In this document: in pieces, positions 38,201 through 51,042 of the stretch
How the letters are laid out: every line of letters begins with the position of its first letter
How positions within the stretch are numbered: position 1 is the stretch's first letter
Origin: Tetrahymena thermophila SB210
Lineage: Eukaryota > Ciliophora > Oligohymenophorea > Hymenostomatida > Tetrahymenidae
Assembly (NCBI RefSeq): GCF_000189635.1
Contig: NW_002476043.1
Location: forward strand, 1 to 56,809
Direction of reading: 5' to 3'
DNA: 56,809 bases
The notes under the pieces: model-generated
The model's database searches: none
The model's input: the letters and a program-made list of their open reading frames with translations, nothing else
What the model was told of the DNA's origin: nothing
Position numbers and translations under genes: made by a program

Positions 38201-40073
38201 ATGGATCCATAAAAAGTAAAGAGAAGAACAAGATTCGTTCTTAAGTTATGGGCAGCAGCAGCAGTGGTTTACTTCTCATATGTTTATCTAGTAATTTATT
38301 TATCGGACTAGCAGATATAAACTACTTATATATCAGCTATTATTAACATTATTAATCATCATTTTTTAATCTAACTCCTAATAGATCCCACAAACTTTTA
38401 ATTACAAAGGAAAGATAGATGATTGCTGTTGCGAAGCAGAGCTTGTTCAAAATACTAATTAAAAAATTTATTAAAAATTAGATGAATTATCAGTAACATA
38501 TTTGATATTTTTGATTCAATTTCTTTTTATTTCATTTTATAAAAATATCATAACGAAATTTATTTATTTATCTATTAAATATAAATTAGCATACAAAATT
38601 TTTTAGAACATTTAAAGTTAATATTGATACTGAATGCAAATTTTTCAGTGTTGAAGGTATTTGCAAGAGCTAAGGATGTTCAGTTTGTAGATGTGATGAA
38701 AATAATGTAATTTTTATTTTTTTTAATGTGCTTTATCTGATAATCTAGAACCAAATTTAGATTTGCAAAACGATCTAACTATTTAAATATGAATTACAAA
38801 ATAGATTCCTTTACCTTGGAAAAAAACAGATTTCATACAATAATCAAAATATGATTATGCTGACTGGGCATAAGAACCAGAGGTTAAAATTACAGATGAG
38901 TGGTAATGGAGAGTTGAAGAATTTAACGAAAGTGAAGGAAGTTATGTAGACTTAAAAGACAACGTAGAAGCTTTTACAGGATATCAAGGTTAGAATATTT
39001 GGAAATTGATTTATGAAGAAAATTGTTTCTAAGGTAAACAAATTAAATTATTGTTGTTAGTTATATTCTTTGAAAATCTCATTTATTTAAAATAGGAGAA
39101 GATTTATGTTTAGAGTAAAGAGCCTTGAACAGAATATTAAGCGGACTGCATGCTAGTGTTAGCACATAGTTAAGCGAACTTTACATAGATTTTAATAAAA
39201 ATAGAACAAAAATGTATCCAAATTGGAAATTATATTTTGAAAAAGTAGGAAATTATCCTGAAAGAATACATAATTTATACTTTTATTATTCTGTTTTACT
39301 TCGCGCTATTAACAGAGCTGAAAGTGTTATCAGAAATTACAACTTCACTACTGGAGACTTCTAAGAGGATGCCAAAACATATTAATTAGTTGGCGATATA
39401 CTAGATTACACAACAAGTTAGTGTGACCAGCCATTCCACGAAGAAATATTATTTAATACAGATCAAGGAGTAAACAATTAAAAATCAAATAAATTATTTT
39501 ATTAAAATGTATAAATTTTATTAAATTAGAGAAAATATAAGAAACACTACCAACAATACATCCACAACATAACTAAAATTATGGATTGTGTAGAGTGTGA
39601 AAAGTGTAAAGTTTTTGGAAAAATGCAAGTTTATGGTATAGGTGTTGCACTGAAAATTTTATTTTCTGATGATTCTTCTACTTAGATTTAAAAGCTTTAG
39701 AGAAACGAATTAATCGTAACATTAATTTTATATATTATTTTAACCTTAAAATAAATATTTTTAGACTTTAATAAACGCTTTTGTGAAGTGTGCAAGCAGT
39801 TTGGATGTTGTAGATAAAATGTTTTATAGAAGATTTAAATCTTATTTCAATATTGGATTAGCGTTGTTTAGCTCCTCACTATTTTTTATGGGCTTCTTAT
39901 ACTTTGCAATGGAAATTCAAGAAAAGTATCTTGGTCAGAAAATTAAAAAAATGTTTTAACATTTCCCCACAAATATACCTGACCCAAATAAAAAGAAATA
40001 AGCTGCAATAGCTCAGTAATAAGAATTAGCAAGAAAACAAATTTTTGGAGAAGGAAAAGCCAAAGATGATTGA
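38201..40073 (+). CDS. ERO1: ER thiol oxidase ERO1, with predicted N- and C-terminal membrane segments
   Basis: Seven exons: 38201-38290, 38385-38492, 38590-38706, 38805-39033, 39096-39469, 39530-39715, 39765-40073; 470 residues to TGA. ERO1 uses FAD and oxygen to re-oxidise protein disulphide isomerase in the ER lumen. Diagnostic pieces are DDCCCEAELV, FFRTFKVNIDTECKFF, the shuttle pair in CKSQGCSVCRC, YVDLKDNVEAFTGYQG, IYEENCF, LSGLHASVSTQL, PERIHNLYFYYSVLLRA, and the active site MDCVECEKCKVFGKMQ (Cys326/Cys329), then GIGVALKILFS. Residues ~12-29 (after RRTR) are hydrophobic: an uncleaved anchor or signal. Residues ~397-417 (IGLALFSSSLFFMGFLYFAM) form a second strong membrane segment, followed by a ~50-residue Lys/Gln-rich tail. 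Known yeast and human ERO1 lack such a C-terminal span. Confidence 0.95.
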
Positions 40074-40562
40074 AAAAGTCAAAAGTAATTGAATAATATA
40101 ATAAAAAATGCAAAAGTAAATGAATGATTAAAAGTAATTAAAACAAACAAATAAATAATGAAACTGAAAAAATTTAAATTAAATTTGATTGATGATTTTA
40201 AGTGTTATCAGAAGTTTTAAAATAGTATTTTATTATGTATTTATATCTATTATTAATTATTAAATATTACTATTAATAACATTATTTTAATCAACAAATA
40301 TATTTATTCATCAACTAAATTTACAAAATTTAATAAAAAAAATTGTCATTTAAAACCTTTAGTTTATTCTTAGAGATATTAAATTATACGAGTTTACAGT
40401 AATTATACAGACAAACATATTGATAAAAGAGTACAACAACAAAATTAATTAACAAAACAAAAAACATCAAAATTTAAAAAATAATCTGGATATTAAGATA
40501 TATCTTACTTAATCTATTTATTAATCATTTAAAAAATACAAATTTACTTTTTAGCTATAAAA
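40074..40562. other. A+T-rich intergenic region
   Basis: Between two co-oriented genes; short A/T tracts only, no gene recognised. Confidence 0.55.
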
Positions 40563-43065
40563 ATGAAAAATAGCTAAAATAAATACTAAATAGAAAATTA
40601 AGGAGACATCAAAGAATCATTACTTGATAAGTTAAATTAATAGGAAAACTCCTTAAACAACTAGATATTTGATTCTGATAAAACTTAACCATATGATATA
40701 CCGCTAATTGGATATAATACTATCACAAAAAATTTAAAGTATTCAATCTAAAATGATATAGGCCAATAGATTGATGTCTACTCATCAAGCTTAAAAAATT
40801 CATATGATCAAGAAAACTAATAAATTCATTAAAATTACTAGAACAATTTTGCATAATTAAATAGCCTCTAAATGTAAGATAGCACAAAAACTTTGAACAA
40901 AGAAGAAATTTAATAGCAAATATAAATAAATTAATAATAAAATGGATAGCAATAAAAGTATACAATTGCTAGAACTAAAACAGAAGGCTTAAATAATAAC
41001 AACTTTAATAAGTTAAATCCAATATTTTTTTCATCTGATGTAAAAAAAAAGACAAATAAAATATATTCCTCTAATGATAGTGATAATAGACTGCATCAGC
41101 CAATATGCATAACAGAGAGCTACTTGTAAGGGAAAATTAGTAGTAGTTCTGATTCTTATTAAAAGATACAACAAATAAATGAAGATATAATTAAAAAGAT
41201 GTATACTTATCAGGGAGATTAGCTTAAGGAAGAAGAATTTATTTAAAAACTCTACATAAACTCTCAGTTTCTTAAACATATAATTGCAGAAAATAAGAAG
41301 GTTCATAGCTAAGATCAATAATAATAGATCCCATAATTTTAGAAAAATACTTCTGAAAAGAATGGTATCTAAGTAGAAGTTGATACCATTAAATAAGAGC
41401 AGTAAATATAACTGCATGAATTTTAAGAAGGAGAATAAGATGAAAATGATAAACTTATAGAATTTACCAATAAGAAGTAAAATATTTAACTAAACTAGCT
41501 TTTATCGTTTAAAGATGAAATCAAATATTAATTTAAAAAAATACATTTTAATGTCGATATTGTTGAAATTAGAAAGAAATATAGAAAAAAAATATTCACT
41601 TATATAGTTTATGCTACATTTTTTTAATTCTTTGTTGATAATCTTATTAGCTAAATTGAATAAGTTGTCGGATAGACATTGTATGCAAATTAAAACTAAC
41701 CCTTCAACTACTAAAGCCTAAGCACAAAAGTTACTCTTTATTTTGCTATATTTAACGTAGCATTCTTTCCGTTACTTATGGGATTCATCATTGATTAAAT
41801 TTACAGCTCTATAGTAATGCTGTTATGTCTGATTGTAATGCTTTTTGGAAGGATTTTAACATTATACAGTATACTGATATAGACTTATTAAATTCGTGTA
41901 TTAGCATAATTCTTTTACCAGTTTGGTGATTCTGGTTTCTATTTAACATCTATTTATTGTATTTATTTTTATTACTATGACCCTAAAGACACAAAGAAAT
42001 TTGTTTTAAAGCTTACTAAGTACCTTGGGCTAGGTTGTTCTCTTCCTAGAAATTTGTCTTCTATTCCTATGATATTTGTTTATTAGGCAAGCTAAAATCT
42101 GAACCCAGAGAATATAACTTAATAGAAATATAATGATGAAGTTGAGAAGGCTATGCCATTTTTATTTGGTGATCCACAAAAATAAATAGTTTTCTCATTA
42201 ATCACTGCTTTAGGTTTTTTGACAGTTTATTTTGGGTTTAGAGCATTATATTTAGACTATGAGGCACATGAATAAATGTCTAAAAAAAATTTTAACTACA
42301 TAAATAATCCTCTATTTAAAGCCGATTTAGATGATTTAATTAAAAATATATTTAAAAACTTGAAATTTATCGGTGTTATTTTTGCTGGAGGATTAATTTA
42401 TGGACTGACATCTCAAAATATCATATTTAATGTTGACAAAAGTATATATAATTAGGTAAATGGGAACATAGATAATCCACCAAATATGACACTTTTTATA
42501 ATTGTTTCAGGTATAATTATTTATTTATTACTATTTATCTAAAAAAATATCTTAAAATATTATTAAAATAGGGCATGAACTCATCTACATCATATTTATA
42601 TGGTATTTTGGAAAAATAATATCAAAAGATTTTTTTAAGAAATATCAAGTTTGGAAATTAAGTGCTATCACTTGCTTAACATATTATTTTATTTAGTTGA
42701 TTTTAAGCATGACTGCTTATAATACAAACGAGAATTCTAAATTTTTTATCCTTGTGTTTCTGTTTATAATCAATATCTTCTCTGGTATTTCATTTTCAAC
42801 TAATGTTTTGTGTGTAGATTCAATATTAGCTAAAGAAATTGATAAAAACTGTATAGGTTTTGCATATGCATTTATGATTGTCTTTAAAAAGTTGTTTGAA
42901 CTCTTAGGAGATCTTTCTCTTGACTTTGATTTCTCTAAAGACTTGCCTTTTATCACTTTTACAGTTAGCATTATAGCTTTAATGATTATACTTTATATAG
43001 CGAAAAAATCTAAGTAAAATGAATAAATAATTGATTAAGATTTAAATATTTAAGAAATGGAATGA
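40563..43065 (+). CDS. major-facilitator-like membrane transporter with long Q-rich N-terminal region
   Basis: Two exons, 40563-42510 and 42572-43065, giving 813 residues to TGA. The first ~330 residues are Gln/Asn/Ser-rich, charged and probably cytosolic and disordered. The rest is a multi-pass membrane protein with about 12 hydrophobic spans. Examples are IFTYIVYATFFQFFVDNLI, LYFAIFNVAFFPLLMGFII, IVMLLCLIVMLFGRILTLYS, then after a central loop FSLITALGFLTVYFGFRALY, FIGVIFAGGLIYGLTS and, at the end, FTVSIIALMIILYIAKKS. Two six-span halves with a central cytosolic loop near residues 540-575 suggest the MFS fold. No substrate signature is visible, so the cargo is unknown. The C terminus is a short Gln/Asp-rich tail. 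Only 173 bp separate its stop from the stop of the converging TOP3B gene. Confidence 0.85.
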
Positions 43066-43238
43066 ACTAACTGATTTATTTATTATTTTACATATTAATT
43101 TATACAAGATAGATTGATTAATCTGGATATTTTTTTTCAATTTAAATATAAAAAAGAAAATAGTTAAATTTTAGTTTTAAATTTTATAATTAAATTTATA
43201 TTTTGTAGTTTGTTAATAATTTAAATTAATCAAATAAA

Positions 43239-46200
43239 TCATTGTCTTTTTTTTCTTCTTTGTTATCTTCTCTTTCTAGGCTCGCAATATTCAACTGTAT
43301 GGCACTCTTTTTTGAGTTCAGCATCACAGAATAAGCAAACATCTACAAAATCTGTTTTAGAAAATTTAATAATCTTAACTTGCTTCTCTTTTTCTTTATC
43401 AGAAGGTTAATCTTCTTTAATAATATGTTTGAAAGAAATAAGCTAGCTTTAGCATTTATCGCATTTCTTTTCCTTATTAACTTTGAGATCTTTATTTTAA
43501 ATGGGAAGACTCCATTAAGTCCAGCATTCGTTACACATAGCAGCTAATTTTTGTGCTACTTATGGTTCGATGACGATATCACCCATTTTACAAATTTAGC
43601 ATTCTTTCAAAAACTAAAATTAAAAATAATCATTTAAAATCAATCAATAAATTAATTTTTATTTTCAATTATAAAATTACCCTGGAATTCATTGAAAGCT
43701 TACATTCCTCATTAGTGCAAATAGAACATGTTACTTAGTCGCTTTCCATGTTAGGAGACTCTGTATAGCATTTAGGACAAACTTCAAATGAAACATTAGG
43801 AGTATGCAAGGATGTGAAAAAGATTACTTAATATTTATCATAAGGACATTTCTTTTATTTAAATTAAATTTTAATATTAAAACATGCTTTTTCATTTTGA
43901 AAATAAAATACTTACTTTTTCACCAGCTAATCTGTATTTACCATTTGATGGAATAAATAATGAAACATCGCATTTTTCACATATAATTTTGCCTGCCTTT
44001 TCAATAATTTTCATAAATCTATTACAAACTCCACATTTGCTAAACGGTTTTGCTGATTCCAGTGTGTCTTCAATAGTAGCTTTTTATAAATATTTAAAAT
44101 AAATAAAAAATAAAAATATAAAGTATTAAATATCATACTGCAAAATTATCCAAACAAACTGTCAATCTTCAATATATTTTCTACAAATGTAAGGTACTTA
44201 GCTTAAAATATTCTCATAGAATCATTTATAACATCAGCAAATTGCTTATTTCCTTTAGCAATTTAATCAACCATATTTTCAATTTTAGATCTTATCTAGG
44301 GTTATACAAGCTCAGGATCTATTTTTTAATATCCATGGACAAGAGATCTTCCTAATTCAGTAGGAACCAAACTTCTATTTGAACCATTTATTTAAACATA
44401 GTTACGATTTACTATATTTTATATATGAGTAGCCATGGAGGCATCTGTACCAATACTATTTTTTTCCATCAATGATATAAGCTCTGATTCTGTGATGTAG
44501 CCTGGAGCACTAGTATACTCTTATTCTTAGTTAATACTGGTTACTTTAAGTTACTTACCTTTGTTTAATATATTTATTGATGATTAGTAAATATGTGTGT
44601 AAAATATAATAGTAAAATTATTTAATTTTATTTTTTCTTTTCAACTATTAATTTGAATTCTATAAAAACCCAAATTTTTACATACAAACCAAAAAAATAA
44701 AATAAAAGTTTTAGATAAAAATAATTTTACCTTGTTATAAATTAGAAGCTATAGTATTTTCACCTAAACTAATATGATCTTAAACCTCGGTGAAACCTTT
44801 ATTAACCATTTATATTCCTCTTGCGATGAAGTTGTAATTACAGATACTTCCTTAAATAGTAATTTTCTTATATTTGCAATCTTCACTTAAACTAGCAATA
44901 AAATGCTTAGATATGTAGTCATATAATTTTCTTTCATCACCACCAAGAGAATTAGGATAATTTGTAGTTGGAGTAATGGGAGGATGATCACCCATATCTA
45001 CTCCTGATCTTGGTTATTTATAATCTATTTTATCGAAATATTTTATTTTTTTAGCATTATAAAAATGTATTTTTTTAGTCAAAAATTAAAAGTTAAAAAA
45101 ATACCTTGCAATAAATTAGAAGCAAATTTTCCATAATCAGAATCTGATTGTAAGGAATTCAATATTTCTCTAAATTAGAATGCTTTAGGATATGCTGTTG
45201 ATTCAGTACGAGGATAGGTAATATACCCGTTAAGATAAAGCCTTTCAGCTACATGCATGGTCTCCATAGGACTCATGTGCAAATAACTTGAAGCTATTTT
45301 TAGTAACTAGACTGTATTTAATCCTTCAGGTCTTTATTTAGTACCAAAATCAGAACTAACTTAAGTAATTTGGATATGTTACTAATTAAGTACATCTTTG
45401 AAAATCTATAATAAATTAAAAAGTTTTAATTTAAAGAAAGTATTTTATTTTTTTTTACTTTGTTTGATTCTCCTTAATCATAAATATGACCTTTATCACA
45501 ATATGAAACTACTTCCATCCCATCTTCTGTGACAAAAGTAGCTCTAATTCTGAAGTATAAACGGGGCTTGAAATTTTTAATCTCATCCTCTCTCTCAACA
45601 CAGAATCCCAATGTTGGTGTTTAGCAAGGACCAAAAGATATAATATTTTCATTTAATTCGGGATATCTGTTACGGAAAAATAGTGTCTGATACCTTGTAA
45701 ATGCAGCACCTTATAAATGATAAAAAACAAATAAAATACTTTGATAAACATTAAATTATTTATCTCTTTACCTATTTTAAGATCTATTATTTAACGAGCA
45801 TCAACAGCCTTAGACTCGTTCATATTTGGGGGATCTCTTACATTTTTAAAAGCTTAAACTAAATCTGATTTTGTCAAAGAAGAAAACTTGGCTCTTAAAA
45901 TTTATTGTGTATTTTATTCTTTACACATAAATGCTTCACATATAGATTTAACTTCAAAGCAGATGTTTTCACCTTCCCTATCGTTATCTAGCCATAAAAT
46001 TAAATAAGATGCATCTTATGCTTCTTTTTCTAAATGTTTAACAACGCCTTAACTAGGATTAGCCTCAACTTTAATAGTTTTAGCAGAAAATAGATTTATA
46101 GGATTGACTTTATTCCACTGATCATATTCTTTCTAGAAATCTAAAGAGTAAACATGACCTGCAACACTTGTAACCTTTTTTTTAAAAATTTTTATTGCTT

Positions 46201-47859
46201 TAATTTTAATTAGATTTAAAATACCTTGAACAAAACTCTGTTTCCTTTGAACTATCCTTCAAATTCGTGCACAGGTAAGTATTTGCTGTATCCCTTTACA
46301 GACTTTGAAGAGTTGTTAGAAAGAGCGTCTGCAATGGATTTGGCTATAGAGGGTTTTTCAGCAATCATAACTACTTTTTAAAGACCTCCTCTTCTTTAAC
46401 CATTATATTTATTCTAAGTGTAGTGATAGTAAGCATCTTCTTTTAAATAAAATGTCTAATTTTCATTAATATATTTTTTAGGATCAGTGCCCCATTCATT
46501 TGAAACTTCTTATTTTTCTTATTCCTTTTATCTAGCAGTCTTTCCTTTCAATTTACCTTGTCTTTAATCTTGCTATTTGCTCTCTTCATCATTTTATTTC
46601 TACTATTATGCTTATTAGTTATCTGCCCTTTAATAGCTTTCTTACTATTGGCTTTCATCCTTTGTAACATACTTAGTTTTAGCTGATTTTTATTCATATT
46701 TTTCAACAAATTATTGATTATTATTATTTTAATTTTTAGGAACATACTCTTGTTTTTGATATTCATTCCTCTATTTGTTTTGTTAATACTATTCTTATTA
46801 TTAATTACTTTTGCTACTTTGTTAAGCTTAGTTTTACTATTAAGCAGGTATATATTCTTCATACATAACTTAATTTTATTTTTAATTCTTTTTACCTTAT
46901 TGCTCATTTTTCTATACTTATTCTTGTTAAGTCTGTTATACTACGCTCTTAGGTACGTAAACAGTTTATTAGTTCTGTTAATCTTAGCTAGATTTTGGTA
47001 CATAGATATCTTTTGTATTATTACTTGAAGTATTATTAGGCTATTTTTAAACATACTCTACCTTCTATTCTTAATATTGTAAAGTTTTCTTAGCAACATA
47101 TTCTTCCTTCCCTTTTTATTAGTTGTTTTTATTGTTTTGGTTAACTTTAGATTAGTTAGAGTTATCAATAACTTTTTCAACAAAAACTTAATTATTATTT
47201 TAATTCTATTGCTAATTATTATTGCTATTTTGCTTAGTATTTTGCTCCTGATATTAATTTTTTTGTTAATAGACTTCCTAAACCTTTTTGACCTCATATT
47301 ATTGATAATTTTGTTGATATCTGTCACCTTATTATTTTTGTTGATTTCCTTTAGTATTATACTTATTTCCTCTTTTTTAATCTTCATCATCATTATCGTC
47401 ATATTCATCCACATCATTCTTAAGCATTCTCTAAAATTATTATTGCTTATTTTCATTCTAATCTTTTTAAGAATTGTTGTAGTTTTGTCTATTACCTCTA
47501 TTTCTATTACCTCTATTTTCATTGTCGTTTCTGCTATCTTACTACTTATCTGTGAAAGTGTTAGAGTTTTGTTCATATCTATTATTTTATTGATCATCTT
47601 TACTTTAATAGCTTTTTTAGACAGCTTCATATTATGAATTATAATTTTGCTATGAGTTTTTAGCCTCATATTAATTATTTTGATCTTTTCTTTCATAAGC
47701 AGCCTAGTTGTTTCTATTTTCTTTCTTTTCATATTGCTATTTATTACTTTATTTATCTTGATTTCTTTGGGATTACTTATTCTTCTAATTATTATTATAA
47801 TTTGAAGATTAGCTTTACTAATTATCTCCTTCATAGTAAAATCCTAATAGATCGTTCAT
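43239..47859 (-). CDS. TOP3B: DNA/RNA topoisomerase III-beta with ~490-residue Q/N-rich N-terminal extension
   Basis: Nine exons: 47859-46225, 46174-45772, 45709-45459, 45405-45105, 45024-44731, 44558-44138, 44079-43916, 43851-43681, 43613-43239; about 1337 residues. Type IA topoisomerase that passes single strands through a transient 5'-phosphotyrosyl break. TOPRIM begins VVMIAEKPSIAKSIADAL (residue ~492) with the metal site LDNDREGENI. The active-site motif is GYITYPRTES (Tyr codon 45216-45214), and GVDMGDHPPITP matches the TOP3 signature. The C terminus carries several CxxC zinc motifs (CGVCNRF, CEKC, CPKCYTE, CSICTNEEC, CQICKMG, CNEC, CDKC, CLFC) and ends in a basic tail, RKRRQQRRKKRQ, as expected for nucleic-acid binding. 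The N-terminal extension is Gln/Asn/Lys/Tyr-rich and repeats a (E/V/I)YVPK-type motif. Nominal coordinates of exon 6 are one base longer than the translation allows, which I treat as a counting matter. Confidence 0.94.
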
Positions 47860-49234
47860 CCCATTTACTGTAACTTTATTGTTGCTTTCATAGTTGATTT
47901 ATTTTTATTACTTTTTTTACCTTTGTTGAGATTCATCTATCTATGAACCCAACGAAGGAAAATCTCTCTCTTATCTACTCATTATCCTTTTCTAGTTGCG
48001 TCTATTAAATATAATTTAATTTATTTGATTCTAAATTAAAATTGAATATCTACCGTATATTCTATAAAATTAAAATATTATAATACTTAATAAAATTTTT
48101 AAATTTCCTAGATTAAAACCTTATTTTTAAAACAATCTAAAATAAATAAAAATTTTTAAAAATCACAAAAACCTACCTATTTTGTATTGAAATTTTAATA
48201 TAGACTTTAGCAACTCAGCTTGATAATAATTTTATATAAATTAAAAGTTTAGATTATTTCTAACTAATACTTTGTTTGGATTAAATAAATAGTTTGCAAC
48301 TCAAGCGATTGGTTGGGCGGGATCATTTATGGTTAACAGATTTAAAAGTTCATATTAGAGTTTCAATAAACATTTATTTTTACTTTTAATATAATATTTA
48401 AAAATTTTCATAGCTCTAAACAATTATTTAATTAAATATTTTTGTGATTGATTTATTTATTTAATTTTGATTAAAATTTTTTCAAAACTTAAAAATAAGA
48501 AATTGTAATTAATTTTATTAAGTAATTTAAAAGTAACATCAAATTCAAAGTTGCATTCATATTTATTTATATAATTTAATATTTTATGAAATATTAAAGC
48601 TCAAAATATTAACTATGTATTTAAAAACCTAAGGCGTTTTAGTTTTAAATCTATATTTTGCTTTTATCAAACTCAAATTACTGAAAAGAAAACTAAACTG
48701 TCTGTGTATTATTTCAGTTAAAACATCACTTAATATCTTCATAGGAAATATTTTTAAACATAAATAATGAAAATTAACTATTTAAGAATTTAACTTTATT
48801 ATAGATCACTGTTAAATTAAATATTTTTATTTAAAAAATACAATTCACTAAATTATATATACTTATTTATAATGTTTATATATCAGTTTATAATTCAATT
48901 TAAAATTAATTTATAATCTACTTTTCTTTTAATTTGTTTTTAAGTATTTGAGAACTCTTCAAGAATAAATTCATTATTATGATTTGCTTGTTTTTATTTT
49001 TATTTATGTTTGATTAATATTTTTAAATTATTTTATTATTTTAGCATATAAATTTAATTTAAGATTCTTATTTTTACCAATCTAAATAAAAATTATTCTA
49101 CTTTCTATTAAGCTCATACATAGTTTATTGATTGATTAATAATATTGAATCTTATGAACTATTTTTTTTTAATTTTATCTTGCATTATAATTTTTATATT
49201 TATTTAACTCTCTTATATTAATAAATACTAGTTT
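47860..49234. other. intergenic region with a small G+C-rich patch
   Basis: Between the TOP3B start and the MOB4 stop. Mostly A/T runs. One short patch at 48298-48340 is far richer in G+C than its surroundings and contains GATTGGTTGGGCGGGATC (on the minus strand a CCAAT core and CCCGCCC). It lies ~450 bp upstream of TOP3B. It could be a promoter element, a small RNA or chance. Confidence 0.4.
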
Positions 49235-50215
49235 TCAATTGTTTTCTTTAATATTTAACTCACTCTAAGGAATTGTTAGCAACTTTGGAGCCATCATATC
49301 AAATTTAAGGGCATATTCTGTAAATCTACTGCAAAGATACATTTCTTTCTATGATTAGAATAATTTAGATTAAAATATTTGTTAAAAGTAAATTCAACAA
49401 ATAAAAAAAATAAAAAATATTTTACTTCAAAATCTAAAAAAGCTTATCTGTGATTATAGTAGGTGTGAGTAAATAATCTATATAATCTTCTAACTATAGG
49501 TGCTAAATTTTTTACAGCGCTTTACGGGATAGATACTCTAATTTAAATTTAAGATTTTTAAAATAAAAAACTATCGATGTATTTTTAAATAATCATTTAC
49601 CTACTATTGTAATTTTTTATGTTTTATAAAATTGATGTTGATTAGTCTAAATTATGTATCATGTAATCAATAGCTGAGCACTATTTTTAATAAATTTGTT
49701 AAATTAAATGTAGATTGATTATTAAAAAATATTCTCAATAGATTTAAGAGTAAATTTACCTCTTAAGGCGTCTTATGTGCTGCACACAAATATAACCAAT
49801 CATCAGCAGCTTTCATTTTTGGACAAGTTTAACTTGTACACACACCTTTTAATTAAGTAGCTAGCAGATTTAACTCTAAGATAAATTGCCTTAAGTGTTC
49901 ATACTACCAAACATTAATATCTACGTCTTTTGGAGGTTCACAAATTTTTTGTACATTAGAAGGGTCATTACCTTTATTATTTATAAAAAATGATAGACTT
50001 CCTTGAAGTTAGATATGAATTTTTATTAAAAACAAAGTATATTACGGATAAGCTCTTAAATATATTCTTAAACCGCTAAAGGGCCTTGCATGTTAGAAAC
50101 GTCTTCAATATCCCTTTTTTCATAAATACCTTTTAAGTATATCTTATTTTTATAAGCTAAATAAATACCAAGCCCATAAGTCGGCTTAGCGAGTTCCTGG
50201 TTTATTTCTCCTCAT
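49235..50215 (-). CDS. MOB4: MOB4/phocein-like MOB kinase co-activator
   Basis: Six exons: 50215-50169, 50113-50046, 49971-49760, 49680-49601, 49537-49426, 49348-49235; 210 residues, TGA at 49237-49235, close to the usual length of MOB4. The start RRNKPGTRQADLWAW is the phocein N terminus. Then come GPLAVQEYIQELI, VWQYEHLRQFILELNLLA, zinc ligands C-x4-C in GVCTSQTCPKM, DDWLYLCAAHKTPQECSAID, and H-x4-H in LFTHTYYNHRQAFLDFE. In animals and fungi MOB4 is a core subunit of the STRIPAK phosphatase/kinase complex, which acts in cytoskeleton and vesicle control; the same role is inferred here. The first exon is tiny (47 nt), and its acceptor at the AAAAAAG|G before GATATTGAAGAC was chosen because it restores the conserved reading. 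Confidence 0.94.
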
Positions 50216-50532
50216 AAAACACCTTAAATATAAATTAGATTTAATAGCTTTTTTTTTTGAAATTATTAAACAGAATTGAAATTTCAAAAAATAATTGGAA
50301 TGTGATGTATTTGTTTTTTTAATCAATCTACTTTAGAGTATTCATTTTTTGATTAATAATCAATCAATCAATACAAATCTTAAATATATGTGTGAATTTG
50401 TCAAATTATAAATTTAAAAATTGATTAAAAAAATTATAATTAAAATTTTTCAAATAAAATATAAAATAAAGAAATACAAAGGGAAAAACCCTTTCTTAAG
50501 AGCTCTCCTCTCATAAATTAAAATCTGAGAAA
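50216..50532. other. short intergenic region upstream of MOB4
   Basis: A/T-rich; should contain the MOB4 promoter. No element recognised. Confidence 0.5.
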
Positions 50533-51042
50533 ATGACATTTAAATTTTTAACAAATCTTAAAGTTTTTTAAGCAAATGTGAATAATCCATCTCTCTAAAA
50601 TAGCAACTAACAAGTGCTAGGTATTACACATTAGCCAACTCCCCCAATAGTTTTTAAAAGATATTAAGTTTTTTATCATTTAGTTTCCACTTAAATAAAA
50701 TGTCAACCAACTGTAATTTTCTCAGCTTTTAAATAAAAAAACAAAGATCAAGTTTTTGAAAATTTCTCTTCATTAACAAAAAAATTTTGTAATGAAGCTT
50801 TATTTCAATAAACAATCTTTGTTTAGAGGACCTCGCATCTTCAAAATGTCTTGTATGCAATACTTATGTCTATTATTTTACTTTAATAGCTGGAAATCTA
50901 CCCTAAAAAGTAGACAAAGGCTAAGTAAAAAAATTAGCATATGTAGAGGCATCTCTTCCCATATTTATAATATATTAAAATATATAAAAAGTATTTTTTA
51001 AAATATAGGAAGCCTTTTAAACTGCCATTCGCCTTGCTTTGA
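50533..51042 (+). CDS. doubtful ORF, 169 aa, no recognised similarity
   Basis: Open from ATG at 50533 (MTFKFLTNLKVFQANVNN) to TGA at 51040-51042 with TAA/TAG as Gln. G+C is higher than in the flanking DNA, which is the main reason for listing it. The predicted product is mixed in composition, with a short hydrophobic stretch (LYAILMSIILLQQL) and a basic C-terminal half rich in Lys/Tyr. No domain, signal peptide or motif is recognised. In A/T-rich DNA where only TGA stops translation, frames of this length arise by chance, so it may equally be non-coding. Confidence 0.35.

Noticed and set aside
41031..41417. Hydrophobic minus-strand frame of 128 residues
   Set aside because: Antisense to the Q-rich N-terminal part of the MFS-like gene, with no conserved features.
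47137..47637. Very hydrophobic 166-residue plus-strand frame, looks like a membrane protein
   Set aside because: It is antisense to the Gln/Asn/Lys-rich TOP3B extension; codons for Asn/Lys/Gln read backwards give Ile/Leu/Phe.
46548..47834. Lys/Ile/Asn-rich minus-strand frames starting at 47834 and 46907
   Set aside because: They are the wrong register of the TOP3B first exon; the correct register gives NDLLGFYYEGDNQQSQ and runs into the TOPRIM domain.
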